A DNA stretch of 64,000 bases from Burkholderia sp. Bp9143. Lineage in GTDB: Bacteria > Pseudomonadota > Gammaproteobacteria > Burkholderiales > Burkholderiaceae. A program made the translations under genes and the position numbers. The notes under the pieces were generated by a model. That model was not told the DNA's origin. It worked only from the letters and a program-made list of their open reading frames with translations, and did not search any database. Every line of letters starts with the position of its first letter. The first letter of the stretch is position 1. Positions 34,227 through 43,518 of the stretch are shown here, one piece after another. The stretch covers positions 232,625 through 296,624 of the forward strand of contig NZ_QTPO01000001.1 in NCBI RefSeq assembly GCF_003853645.1, written 5' to 3'.

Positions 34227-35276
34227 ATGCCGCTTTCCCTTACCCCCGTCATCGCCGGCACGCCGTTCGACATCGGCGTGCGCCTCGGCGAGCTTGCCCG
34301 CCCCGTGTTCGATCCGTACATGCAGCAGAGCAGCGCATGGCAGGCCGTGCGCCGCTGGCGCGGTCATCCGTTCGTCGCCGCGCTGCGGCAGGCCGCGCTC
34401 GCCGCGTACCCCGATCTCGTCGCGGAGCTGGACGGGATCGCGGCGGGCGTCGGCTGGCCGACGGAGGACATCTTCCTGTGGAACTGCCGCGGCGAACTGA
34501 TCCACAACGCGCCGGACGGCTGCACGACGCTCGCCGGGCGCGACGCTCACGGCACGCGCTGGATCGCGCACAACGAGGACGGCGATCCGTACCTGCGCGA
34601 GCGCTGCCTGCTGGTCGACGTGCAGCCGCAGGGCAAGCCGAGTTTCGTCAGCTTCTATTACCCGGGCTCGCTGCCCGGGCATACATTTGCCGCGAACCGC
34701 GCGGGTATCGCGCAGGCGATCAACAACCTGCGGATCCGCACGCCCGCGGCCGGCGTGCCGCGGATGATCCTCGCGCGTGCGGTGCTCGACGCGACGTCGC
34801 TCGACGCGGCGGCCGACGTGCTGCGCACGCATGCGCGCGCGAGCGGCTTTCATCACACGCTCGGCGCGACCGGCGATACGCGGCTGCTGAGCATCGAGGC
34901 GAGCGTCGCGCGCTGTTCGGTCGTCGATGTTGCGCATCTCACCGGCCACGCGAACCATCTCGTGCATCCGGGTTGCGACGCGGAAGCACAGATCGTCACG
35001 CAATCGTCCGGCGATCGCCAGCGGCGCGTCGACGCACTGACGCCGGGCATCGACGCGCTCGACGAAGCCGCGCTGCTGCGCGTGCTCGGCGACCGCGCGC
35101 CGGAAGGGTTGCCGATCTATCGCGACGATCCGGCCGACCCCGACGACGAAAACACGCTGGCGACCGCCGTGTTCGCGATTCGCGACACCGCGATCGACTT
35201 CACCATTCACCAGCACGGCACGCAGCGTTTCGCGACACATATCGTGCCGTCCGCGCACGCGCCGAGCGCGTCCTGA
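34227..35276 (+). CDS. C45-type Ntn amidohydrolase (acyl-CoA:6-APA acyltransferase-like)
   Basis: A 349-residue protein of the C45/AAT family. The autocatalytic site is DGCTTLAG with Cys99 expected to become the N-terminal nucleophile after cleavage of the Gly-Cys bond. IAHNEDGDP and FAANRAGIAQAINNL are typical substrate-pocket motifs. Family members cleave or form amide bonds of N-acyl amino acids, penicillins or peptides. Between an amino-acid importer and an aminotransferase, it probably releases an amino compound from an imported amide. It starts 20 bp after the ATPase gene. The exact substrate is unknown. Confidence 0.85.
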   Translation: MPLSLTPVIAGTPFDIGVRLGELARPVFDPYMQQSSAWQAVRRWRGHPFVAALRQAALAAYPDLVAELDGIAAGVGWPTEDIFLWNCRGELIHNAPDGCTTLAGRDAHGTRWIAHNEDGDPYLRERCLLVDVQPQGKPSFVSFYYPGSLPGHTFAANRAGIAQAINNLRIRTPAAGVPRMILARAVLDATSLDAAADVLRTHARASGFHHTLGATGDTRLLSIEASVARCSVVDVAHLTGHANHLVHPGCDAEAQIVTQSSGDRQRRVDALTPGIDALDEAALLRVLGDRAPEGLPIYRDDPADPDDENTLATAVFAIRDTAIDFTIHQHGTQRFATHIVPSAHAPSAS

Positions 35277-35291
35277 TCCATGAGGCAACGC

Positions 35292-36626
35292 ATGACGACC
35301 GTTTTTCATCGCGCTCCGCGCGCCACCTTGCCCGTCGCCGTCGCTGGCGACGGCATCGAGATCATCGATTCGACCGGCAAACGCTATATCGACGCATGCG
35401 GCGGCGCGGCCGTGTCGTGCCTCGGACACAGCAACCAGCGCGTGATCGACGCGATCAAGCGGCAGGCGCAACAGCTGCCGTACGCGCATACGTCGTTCTT
35501 CACGACCGACGTGGCCGAAGAACTGGCCGACCGGCTCGTCGAGGCCGCGCCGGCCGGGCTCGAACACGTGTACTTCGTGTCGGGCGGATCCGAGGCGATC
35601 GAAGCCGCGCTGAAGCTCGCGCGCCAGTATTTCGTCGAGAAGGGCGAACTGCAGCGCCGCCATTTCATCGCACGCCGCCAGAGCTATCACGGCAACACGC
35701 TCGGCGCGCTCGCGATCGGCGGCAACGCATGGCGGCGCGAGCCGTTCCTGCCGCTGCTGATCGAAGCGCACCACGTGAGCCCGTGCTATGCGTATCGCGA
35801 CCAGCAGGCGGGAGAAACCGACGAAGCGTACGCGCAGCGCCTGGCTGACGAACTGGAGCGGAAGATCGTCGAACTCGGCGCGGAAAACGTCGCGGCGTTC
35901 GTCGCGGAGACGGTGGTCGGCGCGACGGCCGGCGCGGTGCCGCCGGTGCGTACTTACCTGAAGAAGATCCGCGCGGTGTGCGACAAGTACGGCGTGCTGC
36001 TGATCCTCGACGAAATCATGTCGGGGATGGGGCGCACCGGTTACCTGTTCGCGTGCGACGAAGACGGAGTCGCGCCCGACCTGCTGACGATCGCGAAAGG
36101 GCTCGGCGCGGGTTACCAGCCGATCGGCGCGACGCTGGTGAGCGATCGCATCTACCGGACGATCGTCGATGGCTCGGGCTTTTTCCAGCACGGCCACACG
36201 TATCTCGGTCATGCAACCGCGTGCGCGGCCGCGCTCGAAGTGCAGCGCGTGATCGCCGAGGAGAAGCTGCTCGACAACGTGAAGGCGCGCGGCGAGCAAC
36301 TGCGTGCGTCGCTGCGCAAGCAGTACGATGCGCATCCGCACGTCGGCGACGTGCGCGGCCGCGGGCTGTTCGTCGGCGTCGAACTCGTGTGCGATCGCGA
36401 CAGCAAGGCGACGTTCGATCCCGCGTTGAAGCTGCATGCGGCGGTCAAGCGCGAGGCGATGCAGCGCGGCCTGATGGTGTATCCGATGGGCGGCACGATC
36501 GACGGCGTGCACGGCGATCACATCCTGGTCGCACCGCCGTTCATCTGCACCGCGCAGCAGATCGACACGATCGTCGAGCGGCTGTCCGGCGCGATCGATG
36601 CGGCACTTGCATCGGCCGGCGCGTGA
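35292..36626 (+). CDS. class III (omega) aminotransferase
   Basis: A 444-residue PLP aminotransferase. Motifs are YIDACGGAAVSCLGHSN, FVSGGSEAIEAALKLAR, the PLP-binding LLILDEIMSGMGRTG and lysine in TIAKGLGAGYQP (Lys269). Class III members transfer distal or beta-amino groups, or act on taurine, GABA or beta-alanine. It belongs to the group often annotated aspartate aminotransferase family protein, and the substrate is not readable. ATG 35292 has GAGG upstream; ATG 35280 is an alternative. The operon context suggests it deaminates the product of the C45 amidohydrolase. Confidence 0.88.
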   Translation: MTTVFHRAPRATLPVAVAGDGIEIIDSTGKRYIDACGGAAVSCLGHSNQRVIDAIKRQAQQLPYAHTSFFTTDVAEELADRLVEAAPAGLEHVYFVSGGSEAIEAALKLARQYFVEKGELQRRHFIARRQSYHGNTLGALAIGGNAWRREPFLPLLIEAHHVSPCYAYRDQQAGETDEAYAQRLADELERKIVELGAENVAAFVAETVVGATAGAVPPVRTYLKKIRAVCDKYGVLLILDEIMSGMGRTGYLFACDEDGVAPDLLTIAKGLGAGYQPIGATLVSDRIYRTIVDGSGFFQHGHTYLGHATACAAALEVQRVIAEEKLLDNVKARGEQLRASLRKQYDAHPHVGDVRGRGLFVGVELVCDRDSKATFDPALKLHAAVKREAMQRGLMVYPMGGTIDGVHGDHILVAPPFICTAQQIDTIVERLSGAIDAALASAGA

Positions 36627-36651
36627 GCCACGATTTCACGGAATCCTCACC

Positions 36652-37206
36652 ATGACAGACAGACTGCCTCCCTTCGATCCCGCATCGGCCACCGACGAGC
36701 AGAAGGCCGTGCTCGCCGAGATTCTCAGCGGCCCGCGCGGCAACCTGAACGGGCCGTTCCTCGGCTGGATCGCGAGCCCCGAACTCGCGCAGCATGCGCA
36801 ACGGCTCGGCGCGTTCTGCCGCTATCGCACCGGGCTGTCGCTGCGGCTGTCGGAGCTTGCGATTCTCGTGACGGCCGCGCGCTGGCGCTCGCAGGCCGAG
36901 TGGCACATCCACCATCCGATCGCGCTCGAGGCCGGCGTGCCGGCCGCGACGGCCGACGCGATCCGGCGTGGTGTCACGCCGGCGTTCGAATCGGACGACG
37001 ATGCGCTGATCCATGCGTTCGCAACCGAGTTGTACGACACGCGGCGCGTGAGCGATGCGACGTTCGCGCGCGCGCAGGCGCGTTTCGGCCACGAGACCGT
37101 CGTGAACCTCGTCGCGCTGCTCGGCTATTACGCGCTCGTGGCGATGACGCTCAACACGTTCGGCATGCGCGCGGACGGACAAACTGATCTACCGTTTCCG
37201 GAATAG
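36652..37206 (+). CDS. carboxymuconolactone decarboxylase family protein
   Basis: A 184-residue all-helical protein with the CMD pattern (LSLRLSELAILVTAARWRSQAEWHIHHPIALEAGV) at residues 60-95. The AhpD-type CxxC is absent; the only nearby Cys is in FCRYR. It is therefore more like PcaC-type or uncharacterised members than an antioxidant AhpD. Conserved E/W/H residues (EWHIHH) may be catalytic. It is the last gene of the importer operon and is followed by a strong terminator. Its role in the pathway is unknown. Confidence 0.82.
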   Translation: MTDRLPPFDPASATDEQKAVLAEILSGPRGNLNGPFLGWIASPELAQHAQRLGAFCRYRTGLSLRLSELAILVTAARWRSQAEWHIHHPIALEAGVPAATADAIRRGVTPAFESDDDALIHAFATELYDTRRVSDATFARAQARFGHETVVNLVALLGYYALVAMTLNTFGMRADGQTDLPFPE

Positions 37207-37259
37207 TCGCCGCATGTGCGTGCGTCGGCAGCTTGCCGGGCACGCGTTCCGGTTGCGTC

Positions 37260-37285
37260 GAAAAGCCCGTCCGCACGGGCTTTTC
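37260..37285 (+). terminator. intrinsic terminator of the ABC importer operon
   Basis: A perfect 11-bp stem, GAAAAGCCCGT with ACGGGCTTTTC, closes around CCGC about 55 bp after the last stop codon. The descending arm ends in four Ts. Confidence 0.8.
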
Positions 37286-37686
37286 GGCGTTTTGGCGTGG
37301 ATCGATCGATAGCCTCGCCGCGTCTTGCTGAAGCACATCGCATCGCCTGCGCGTCAGCGCAGGAAATTTCCCCCGTACCTGGAATTCCGGCAAACAGCTT
37401 GCGGGGGAAATGTCGATGCGCTGGGTGGCGTCCCACCGTGTCACCGTGTACTACGTCGTCAGGTGGGCGCTGTTCGGCAGGATCGCTGTCGCGATCGTCT
37501 GCATCCGAGGGGGCGGGGCGAGCGGCGTCGAACCGTCTGACGATAGGGCGGCGCGGTGTCGTACGCACGCGGCGGCCTTGGCGATCTTGGGGTCGACGTC
37601 GATGCAACCAAATGTATTCGTGCGGGATCAAGCGCGAACGCACGCGTATGATGACTTGTTCACGTCGATAAGATCGGTGAGCAAGC
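37286..37686. other. intergenic region, no gene recognised
   Basis: About 400 bp between the terminator and a Pro/Ala-rich protein gene. Composition is mixed, slightly AT-richer near 37600-37650 where the next promoter should be. I found no RNA gene or repeat. Confidence 0.35.
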
Positions 37687-38523
37687 ATGACTAGTACCCG
37701 TAAGACATTGATGATCGCCGGCGGACTGCTGGTTGCCGCGGCAGGCACCGGCTACGTGATGCTTCTGCGTGCGGACCACCGCGCGATCGCGGAGGCCGGC
37801 ATCGGCGATTCCACAGCACCTGCCGCCGCCGTGACAGCGGCGAACGACGGCCATACCGCACAAGGCACGATCGCGCCGCCAGCGCGCGTTGCCGTCCCGT
37901 CCGCGCATGTGGACGAGGCCGTGCCGCAACAAGCGGCCGTACCGCCGCCAGCCGCGGCCGCTGCGCGTACGAGCGCGGCGCCGGCATCCGTTGCCGTCGC
38001 GCCGGTCATCGCCGCACAGGCGCCACCGGCGAAACCGAGTGCGCCGCCGCCGACTGTCCACGTCGTGACGGTCGAGCCGGAGGATGCGACCCCGCCGAAG
38101 GCCAAGCCCGCGCAACCGGTACAAGCGCCGGTACAAGCGGCGCCGGTTCAAGCAGCGCAACCGGCTCAGCCGGCGCAATCGACCCCACCGGTCCAGGCCG
38201 CGCAGGCGGCCCGGCCGAGTCAGCAGGCGGATCAGCCGACGCATCGCGCGGCGCGCAAGCGCGACGGACTCGAGCGGCACGCGGCAGCAACGCCCGTCAT
38301 GAAGTCCGAAACGCCTGAAACCGCCGCGCTCGTGCGGGAATCAGCAAAGCTCGATCCGTCGTTGCCGCCGCCGCAACATGTGGCGACGCCGAGCGGCGAT
38401 CGGCAGCCGACGTCGGCGGGTGCGAATGCGGTGGGTGCCGCGATGACCGAACAGCTGGTCAGGCAGTCGAGCAGCTTCAAGGCACCCGCACCGGCGAACG
38501 CCGGACCCGGCGTAAGCCAGTGA
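37687..38523 (+). CDS. Pro/Ala-rich membrane-anchored hypothetical protein
   Basis: A 278-residue protein. A single N-terminal transmembrane helix (about residues 7-27) is followed by a low-complexity Ala/Pro/Gln/Val-rich region (about 40-190, with repeated PVQAAQPAQ-like units) and a short polar C-terminal part. Such proteins often span the periplasm as flexible linkers, like TonB-type proline-rich segments, but there is no TonB C-terminal domain. No function can be assigned. A good helix and a hairpin-bounded position support a real gene. Confidence 0.65.
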   Translation: MTSTRKTLMIAGGLLVAAAGTGYVMLLRADHRAIAEAGIGDSTAPAAAVTAANDGHTAQGTIAPPARVAVPSAHVDEAVPQQAAVPPPAAAAARTSAAPASVAVAPVIAAQAPPAKPSAPPPTVHVVTVEPEDATPPKAKPAQPVQAPVQAAPVQAAQPAQPAQSTPPVQAAQAARPSQQADQPTHRAARKRDGLERHAAATPVMKSETPETAALVRESAKLDPSLPPPQHVATPSGDRQPTSAGANAVGAAMTEQLVRQSSSFKAPAPANAGPGVSQ

Positions 38524-38573
38524 GAGGGGCGCCGCAGCGCTCGCGCGGCGCCGCCCGACACCGGATGAAAAAG

Positions 38574-38605
38574 GGCCCCGCACGCCGACCAGGGCATGCG
38601 GGGCC
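38574..38605 (-). terminator. intrinsic terminator of ahpF
   Basis: GGCCCCGCA (38574-38582) pairs with TGCGGGGCC (38597-38605). Read leftward, the stem is followed by a CCTTTTT tract, as expected for a Rho-independent terminator of the minus-strand ahpCF operon. It may also block readthrough from the plus-strand gene. Confidence 0.75.
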
Positions 38606-38637
38606 AAGAGAGACGAACCAGTGCGGAGCGTCGCGCG

Positions 38638-40236
38638 TTACGCGGCGATCGCTTCCTCGGCCTGCGTCGCGTCGGCCGTAGCCGGCGTCGTGTCTTGCCG
38701 GATCAGGTGATCGAACGCGCCGAGCGATGCCTTCGCGCCTTCGCCGACCGCGATCACGATCTGCTTGAACGGCACCGTCGTCACGTCGCCGGCCGCGAAC
38801 ACGCCCGGCACCGACGTCGCGCCGCGCGCATCGACGACGATCTCGCCGTGCTTCGACAGTTCGATCGTGCCCTTCAGCCATTCGGTGTTCGGCACGAGGC
38901 CGATCTGCACGAACACGCCTTCGAGATCGACGCGCTTCGTTTCACCCGAACGCAGATCCTTGTAGACGAGCCCGTTCAGCTTGCTGCCGTCGCCGGTCAG
39001 CTCGGTCGTCTGCGCCTGCGTGACGATCGTCACGTTCGGCAGGCTGCGCAGCTTGCGCTGCAACACTTCGTCCGCGCGCAGTTGCGCGCCGTATTCGATC
39101 AGCGTGACGGCCTTCACGATGCCGGCGAGGTCGATCGCGGCCTCGACGCCCGAGTTGCCGCCGCCGACCACCGCGACGCGCTTGCCCTTGAACAGCGGGC
39201 CGTCGCAGTGCGGGCAGTATGCGACACCGCGGTTGCGGTATTCGCGTTCGCCCGGCACGTTGATTTCGCGCCAGCGCGCGCCGGTCGCGAGAACGATCGT
39301 CTTCGCCTTCAGCACCGCGCCGTTCGCGAGGCGGATCTGATGCACGTCGCCCGGAATCAGCGCGTCGGCGCGCTGCACGTCCATGATGTCGACGTCGTAC
39401 TGCTTCACGTGCTGCTCGAGCGCGGTGGCGAACTTCGGCCCTTCGGTTTCCTGCACCGACACGAAGTTCTCGATCGCCATCGTGTCGAGTACCTGACCGC
39501 CGAAACGCTCGGCGACCACACCCGTCGCGATGCCCTTGCGCGCCGAGTAGATCGCGGCGGCCGCACCGGCCGGGCCGCCGCCGACGATCAGCGTGTCGAA
39601 CACCGGCTTGTTCTCGAGCGACTTCGCGGCCCGGGCGCTCGCGCCCGTGTCGAGCTTCGCGAGGATTTCCTTCACGCTGCTGCGGCCCTGGCCGAACGAT
39701 TCACCGTTCAGGAACATCGTCGGCACGGCCATGATCTGGCGCGCCTCGACTTCGTTCTGGAACAGCGCGCCGTCGATCGCGACGTGGCGGATGCGCGGGT
39801 TGATCAGCGACATCACGTTCAGCGCCTGCACGACCTCCGGGCAGTTCTGGCACGACAGCGAGAAATACGTCTCGAACGCGTAGTCGCCGTCGAGCGCGCG
39901 GATCTGTTCGATCACGTCGTCGTCGAGCTTGATCGGATGGCCACCCGTCTGCAGCAGCGCGAGCACGAGCGACGTGAATTCATGGCCCATCGGGATGCCG
40001 GCGAAGCGGATGCCGGCCGGCTTGCCGGGTTCGCCGATCGCGAACGACGGCTTGCGCTCGGCGTCGTCGCGGCGTTCCGTCACGGTCACGCGCGACGTCA
40101 GCGACGCAATCTCGTTCAGCAGCGCAAGCAGTTCCTGCGATTTCGCGCTGTCGTCGAGCGACGCGACGAGTTCGATCGGGCGCGTGATCTTTTCGAGGTA
40201 CGCTTTCAGTTGGTTCTTGAGATTGGCGTCGAGCAT
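38638..40236 (-). CDS. ahpF: alkyl hydroperoxide reductase subunit F
   Basis: A 532-residue flavoprotein disulfide reductase. The N-terminal double-thioredoxin fold has SLSCQNC (Cys129, Cys132). The FAD/NADH domains have [18 protein letters not shown], the redox CPHC in [27 protein letters not shown] and [12 protein letters not shown]. It passes electrons from NADH to AhpC. Length and domain order match E. coli AhpF. It is separated from ahpC by 125 bp containing two strong hairpins. Confidence 0.96.
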   Translation of the reverse strand: MLDANLKNQLKAYLEKITRPIELVASLDDSAKSQELLALLNEIASLTSRVTVTERRDDAERKPSFAIGEPGKPAGIRFAGIPMGHEFTSLVLALLQTGGHPIKLDDDVIEQIRALDGDYAFETYFSLSCQNCPEVVQALNVMSLINPRIRHVAIDGALFQNEVEARQIMAVPTMFLNGESFGQGRSSVKEILAKLDTGASARAAKSLENKPVFDTLIVGGGPAGAAAAIYSARKGIATGVVAERFGGQVLDTMAIENFVSVQETEGPKFATALEQHVKQYDVDIMDVQRADALIPGDVHQIRLANGAVLKAKTIVLATGARWREINVPGEREYRNRGVAYCPHCDGPLFKGKRVAVVGGGNSGVEAAIDLAGIVKAVTLIEYGAQLRADEVLQRKLRSLPNVTIVTQAQTTELTGDGSKLNGLVYKDLRSGETKRVDLEGVFVQIGLVPNTEWLKGTIELSKHGEIVVDARGATSVPGVFAAGDVTTVPFKQIVIAVGEGAKASLGAFDHLIRQDTTPATADATQAEEAIAA

Positions 40237-40293
40237 GGCGTTTCGGATTCCGTATTGATGATGCTGGTCGGGCACGTCGTGCCGGAGGAGGGT

Positions 40294-40352
40294 GCGGGCC
40301 GCGCAAGGCGGCCCGCATTCGCGTGACGCGCGCGCCTCGTGCGAGGCGCGCG
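40294..40352 (-). promoter_or_regulatory. two GC-rich hairpins between ahpC and ahpF
   Basis: GCGGGCCGC/GCGGCCCGC (40294-40316, 5-base loop) and CGCGCGCCTCG/CGAGGCGCGCG (40329-40352, very short loop) are both perfect stems in the intercistronic gap. They may stabilise the ahpC mRNA 3' end or attenuate ahpF, giving more AhpC than AhpF. Neither has a U-run. Confidence 0.5.
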
Positions 40353-40361
40353 GCGCGATCG

Positions 40362-40925
40362 TCAGATCTTGCCGATCAGGTCGAGCGACGGGGTCAGCGT
40401 TTCCGCACCCGGCGTCCACTTGGCCGGGCACACTTCACCCGGGTGCGCCGCGATGTATTGCGCAGCCTGCACCTTGCGCAGCAGTTCGCCTGCGTCGCGG
40501 CCGATGCCGTTGTCGTGGATTTCGCACAGCTTGATCTCGCCTTCCGGGTTGATCACGAACGTGCCGCGCAGCGCCATCCCTTCTTCCTCGATCAGCACGT
40601 CGAAGTTGCGCGACAGCGTGAGCGTCGGGTCGCCGATCATCGGGTACTTGATCTTGCCGATCGTGTCCGACGTGTCGTGCCATGCCTTGTGCGTGAAGTG
40701 CGTATCGGTCGACACGCCGTAGATCTCGACCCCCAGCTTCTGGAATTCCGCGTAGCGGTCGGCGAGGTCGCCCAGCTCGGTCGGGCAGACGAACGTGAAG
40801 TCGGCCGGGTAGAACACGACGACGGACCACTTGCCCTTGAAGTTCTCTTCGGACACGGGCACGAAATCGCCGTTGTGGTAAGCGGTTGCCTTGAACGGCT
40901 TGATTTGGGTGTTGATGATCGGCAT
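40362..40925 (-). CDS. ahpC: alkyl hydroperoxide reductase subunit C (peroxiredoxin)
   Basis: A 187-residue typical 2-Cys peroxiredoxin. The peroxidatic Cys47 lies in [12 protein letters not shown] and the resolving Cys in [13 protein letters not shown]. The C-terminal tail ([11 protein letters not shown]) matches AhpC of enterobacteria. It reduces hydrogen peroxide and organic hydroperoxides and is recycled by AhpF. It is the first gene of the operon, with an OxyR-type promoter. Confidence 0.97.
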   Translation of the reverse strand: MPIINTQIKPFKATAYHNGDFVPVSEENFKGKWSVVVFYPADFTFVCPTELGDLADRYAEFQKLGVEIYGVSTDTHFTHKAWHDTSDTIGKIKYPMIGDPTLTLSRNFDVLIEEEGMALRGTFVINPEGEIKLCEIHDNGIGRDAGELLRKVQAAQYIAAHPGEVCPAKWTPGAETLTPSLDLIGKI

Positions 40926-40965
40926 CTTGCGAGTTCCTTTGCGTGGGTGTTGATGAAGTGTTCCC

Positions 40966-41031
40966 AGTATCCGGGTTCACCCTGAGCTTGTGAAATTGCT
41001 TGTTTCAATCCACGGCATCGGGAATTTCTAT
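40966..41031 (-). promoter_or_regulatory. OxyR-type binding site and promoter of ahpCF
   Basis: Read leftward, the four OxyR elements are ATAG, CGAT, ATTG and CAAT, each exactly 7 bp apart (41031 to 40995). This is the spacing of the ATAG-N7-CTAT-N7-ATAG-N7-CTAT consensus, with 13 of 16 positions matching. Directly abutting it are a -35 TTCACA (40994-40989) and a -10 GATACT (40971-40966) with a 17-bp spacer. Transcription would start about 30 bp before ahpC. OxyR control of ahpC is well known; this site is read from sequence. Confidence 0.75.
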
Positions 41032-41245
41032 CTGCTTCCGGCCCCCGTTCCGGCGGGCCGTCCGGACGGCCCGTGCTATCCGGGCCGGGCCTTCCGGCGG
41101 ATTTCGGCAGGAAGGCGCTTCTGACACATTGGGCGTGCGGGAGGGCGCGGTGCCGGGCGACGGCGCGGCGCCCCGCGCAAGGGCCCGGCGCGCGTTCGGC
41201 ACGAACGGCAGCGCGGTCGATCGACACGCTCCATCCCACTGCACC

Positions 41246-42202
41246 ATGAACCTCTTTTCCGGACGCGCCGCGCGCGCGCTGCTTGCGTGGTTCCGCGACA
41301 TCCTTCCCGAGCGCCGATGCCTGCGTCGGCATTTGCGCGGTACGCTCTGCGCACTCATCGCCGTGTCGTGCGTCGCGCCGGCACTGGCCGTCGAACCCTC
41401 CGCGCCGGCCGTGCCGGTGGCGCCTGCCATCACGGCGACCGGGCTCGTGCCGATGCCCGATGGCCGGCTGCTCGCGCCCGAGTTCGCGCGGATCGTCACG
41501 CGCGGCACGCTCGTCGTCGCGGTGCTCGGCGTCGATCAGCCGCCGTTCTTCATGTCGCGCAACGGCGCATTGGCGGGCGTCGACATCGATCTCGCCGACG
41601 AACTCGCGAAGAAGCTCGGCGTGTCCGTGCAGTTCGACCGCGATGCGCGCACGTTCGACGACGTCGTTCATCTGCTCGCGACGGGGCAGGCCGACGTCGC
41701 GATCAGCAAGCTGTCGCGCACGTTGCCGCGGGCGCAGGTGATCCGCTTCAGCACGCCGTACATCAGCCTGCGGCGCGCGTTGCTGATCAACCGCGTCGGC
41801 TTCGCGGAGCTCGCGAAAGGGCGGTCGCTGCCCGAAGTCGTGCGCGACTACCGCGGCACGATCGGCGTCGTCGCGGGCTCGGCCTACGCCGAATACGTGC
41901 GCGGCGACTTCCCGGCCGCGCAGGTGCGCACTTACCCAAGCTGGCAGGCGACGCTCGACGCGCTGAACGCCGGCGCGGTCACGGCCGTGTATCGCGACGA
42001 GCTCGCGATCAAGCGCGTGATGCAGGACGACCCGACCGCGCCGATCCGGCTGCGCGTCGCGACCTTCGACGACCTCACCGACGCGCTTGCCGTCGGCGTG
42101 CCGGTGTCCGCGCCGACGCTCCTCGCGTTCGTCGACCAGTTCCTGGCCGAGCGCAACAAGCGGCTCGACGTGAAATCCCTGCTCGATGCGATGGGCCACT
42201 GA
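41246..42202 (+). CDS. periplasmic amino-acid-type substrate-binding protein
   Basis: A 318-residue secreted protein. An unusually long N-terminal region with the signal helix at about residues 33-49 (TLCALIAVSCVAPALA) precedes a type-2 binding fold (VVAVLGVDQPPFFM, AGVDIDLADELAKKLG, DVAISKLSRTLPRAQVIRFS). The motif pattern matches polar amino acid binding proteins. No ABC permease or ATPase follows; instead a DAACS carrier and an Asp/Glu racemase do. It may capture (D-)aspartate or glutamate. A start nearer the signal helix is possible. Confidence 0.83.
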   Translation: MNLFSGRAARALLAWFRDILPERRCLRRHLRGTLCALIAVSCVAPALAVEPSAPAVPVAPAITATGLVPMPDGRLLAPEFARIVTRGTLVVAVLGVDQPPFFMSRNGALAGVDIDLADELAKKLGVSVQFDRDARTFDDVVHLLATGQADVAISKLSRTLPRAQVIRFSTPYISLRRALLINRVGFAELAKGRSLPEVVRDYRGTIGVVAGSAYAEYVRGDFPAAQVRTYPSWQATLDALNAGAVTAVYRDELAIKRVMQDDPTAPIRLRVATFDDLTDALAVGVPVSAPTLLAFVDQFLAERNKRLDVKSLLDAMGH

Positions 42203-42203
42203 C

Positions 42204-43508
42204 ATGAATATGAACGAGAAGATCCGTATCACACCCCGCATCGAGCGGCTGCATGCGCTCGCGATCCATCCGTTGACGGTCTTCGGCAGCCTCGCGCTCG
42301 GGATCGTGGCGGGCGTGCTGTGGCCGGCGGCCGCGCCGAAGTTCGACTTCGTGGGCCAGGTGTACGTCGGCCTGCTCAAGATGACCGCGCTGCCGTTCAT
42401 GACGGCCGCCGTGATCTTCAGCCTGCAGCGGCTGCTGCGCGACGGCAACGCGTCGGATCTCGTGATGCGCGTGATCGCGATCTTCGGCTGCGTGTCGGTG
42501 TTCGTCGTGGTGGTCGGCGCGGTCGTGCTGGTCGCGATGCGGCCGGGCGAGCACCTGTCGACCGCGACGCTGAAGGCGTTCGGCGCACTGGTCGGCAGCG
42601 ACGGGGCGGCGAGCGACACCGTGATGACGCTGTACGGCACCGATCCCGCGGAGCAGTCGTCGGGCCTCGCGGACATGCTGATCGCGCTGGTGCCCGGCAA
42701 TTTCTTCGCGGCGCTCGCGAGCGGCGACACGCTGAAGGCGCTGGTGTTCTCGCTGTTCTTCGGCTTCGCGTCGGGACGCGTGCCCGCGAGCATCTCGGCG
42801 GCGTTGAGCCAGACGCTGGAGACCGTCTATTTCACGTGTCAGAAGATCATGCACTGGCTCGCGTATCCGACGCCGATCGTGCTGTTCTGCGGCGGCGCCG
42901 CGCAGATCGGCACGTCGGGGTTCGGGCCGCTCGAGGCGATGGTCCGCTTCGTCGCCGCGTTCGTCGTCGTCGCGCTCGTGCTGATCGCGGCGGCGATCGT
43001 CGTGATCTGGAAGCGCTCGGGCGCGACGCTGGCCGAGACGCTTGCCGGGTTGCGCACGCCGTTCGCGATGGCGCTCGCCACGCGCAGCAGCGTGGCCTGC
43101 ATGCCGAGCATGATCGAGTGCCTGGCCGACGGCTTCGGCTTCGCACGCGCGCGCGTCGAACTGGTCGTGCCACTCGCCGTGTCGCTGCTGCGCGTCGGGC
43201 CGATGGTCTATTACGCGAGCGCGACGCTGTTCGTCGCGCAACTCTACGAACGGTCGCTCGGCCCCGGCGAGCTGTGCGTCGTGCTGGTCGCGTCGGTGCT
43301 GGCCGGGTTCGCGTCGACGGGCACGTCGGGCGTCGTGACGGTGTCGCTCTCCGGAATGGTGTGCGCGGCGCTGCACCTGCCGTTCGAGGCCGCATTCGTG
43401 CTGTTCGCGGCGGTCGATCCGTTCTGCGAGATAGTGCGGACGCTGTTGCTGGTGATCGGCAACTCGGCCGTCGTATCCGCGATCTGCGCGCGGCCGTCGC
43501 GCGCGTGA
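42204..43508 (+). CDS. dicarboxylate/amino acid:cation symporter (DAACS/SDF family)
   Basis: A 434-residue membrane carrier of the GltP/DctA superfamily. Helix 1 is HPLTVFGSLALGIVAGVLW, and the LVPGNFFAALASGDTLKALVFSLFFGFA segment is a family hallmark in interrupted form. The HP2/TM8 region reads ASVLAGFASTGTSGVVTVSL. The canonical serine-rich HP1 and NMDGT motifs are diverged (ATRSSVACMPSMIECL is HP1-like; TM7 lacks NMDGT), so this is a distant branch and cation coupling may differ. It imports acidic amino acids or C4-dicarboxylates. The ATG at 42204 overlaps the end of the binding-protein region closely, implying co-transcription. Confidence 0.83.
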   Translation: MNMNEKIRITPRIERLHALAIHPLTVFGSLALGIVAGVLWPAAAPKFDFVGQVYVGLLKMTALPFMTAAVIFSLQRLLRDGNASDLVMRVIAIFGCVSVFVVVVGAVVLVAMRPGEHLSTATLKAFGALVGSDGAASDTVMTLYGTDPAEQSSGLADMLIALVPGNFFAALASGDTLKALVFSLFFGFASGRVPASISAALSQTLETVYFTCQKIMHWLAYPTPIVLFCGGAAQIGTSGFGPLEAMVRFVAAFVVVALVLIAAAIVVIWKRSGATLAETLAGLRTPFAMALATRSSVACMPSMIECLADGFGFARARVELVVPLAVSLLRVGPMVYYASATLFVAQLYERSLGPGELCVVLVASVLAGFASTGTSGVVTVSLSGMVCAALHLPFEAAFVLFAAVDPFCEIVRTLLLVIGNSAVVSAICARPSRA

Positions 43509-43518
43509 AGGAGGCGTC

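Noticed and set aside
38574..38605. Hairpin as a terminator of the plus-strand Pro/Ala-rich gene
   Set aside because: Downstream of the stem on the plus strand there is no U-run. The T-tract is on the ahpF side, so it is assigned to ahpF.
41246..42202. Possible sensor domain of a BvgS-like kinase
   Set aside because: The gene ends after a single binding fold and is followed by a separate carrier gene; there is no kinase part.
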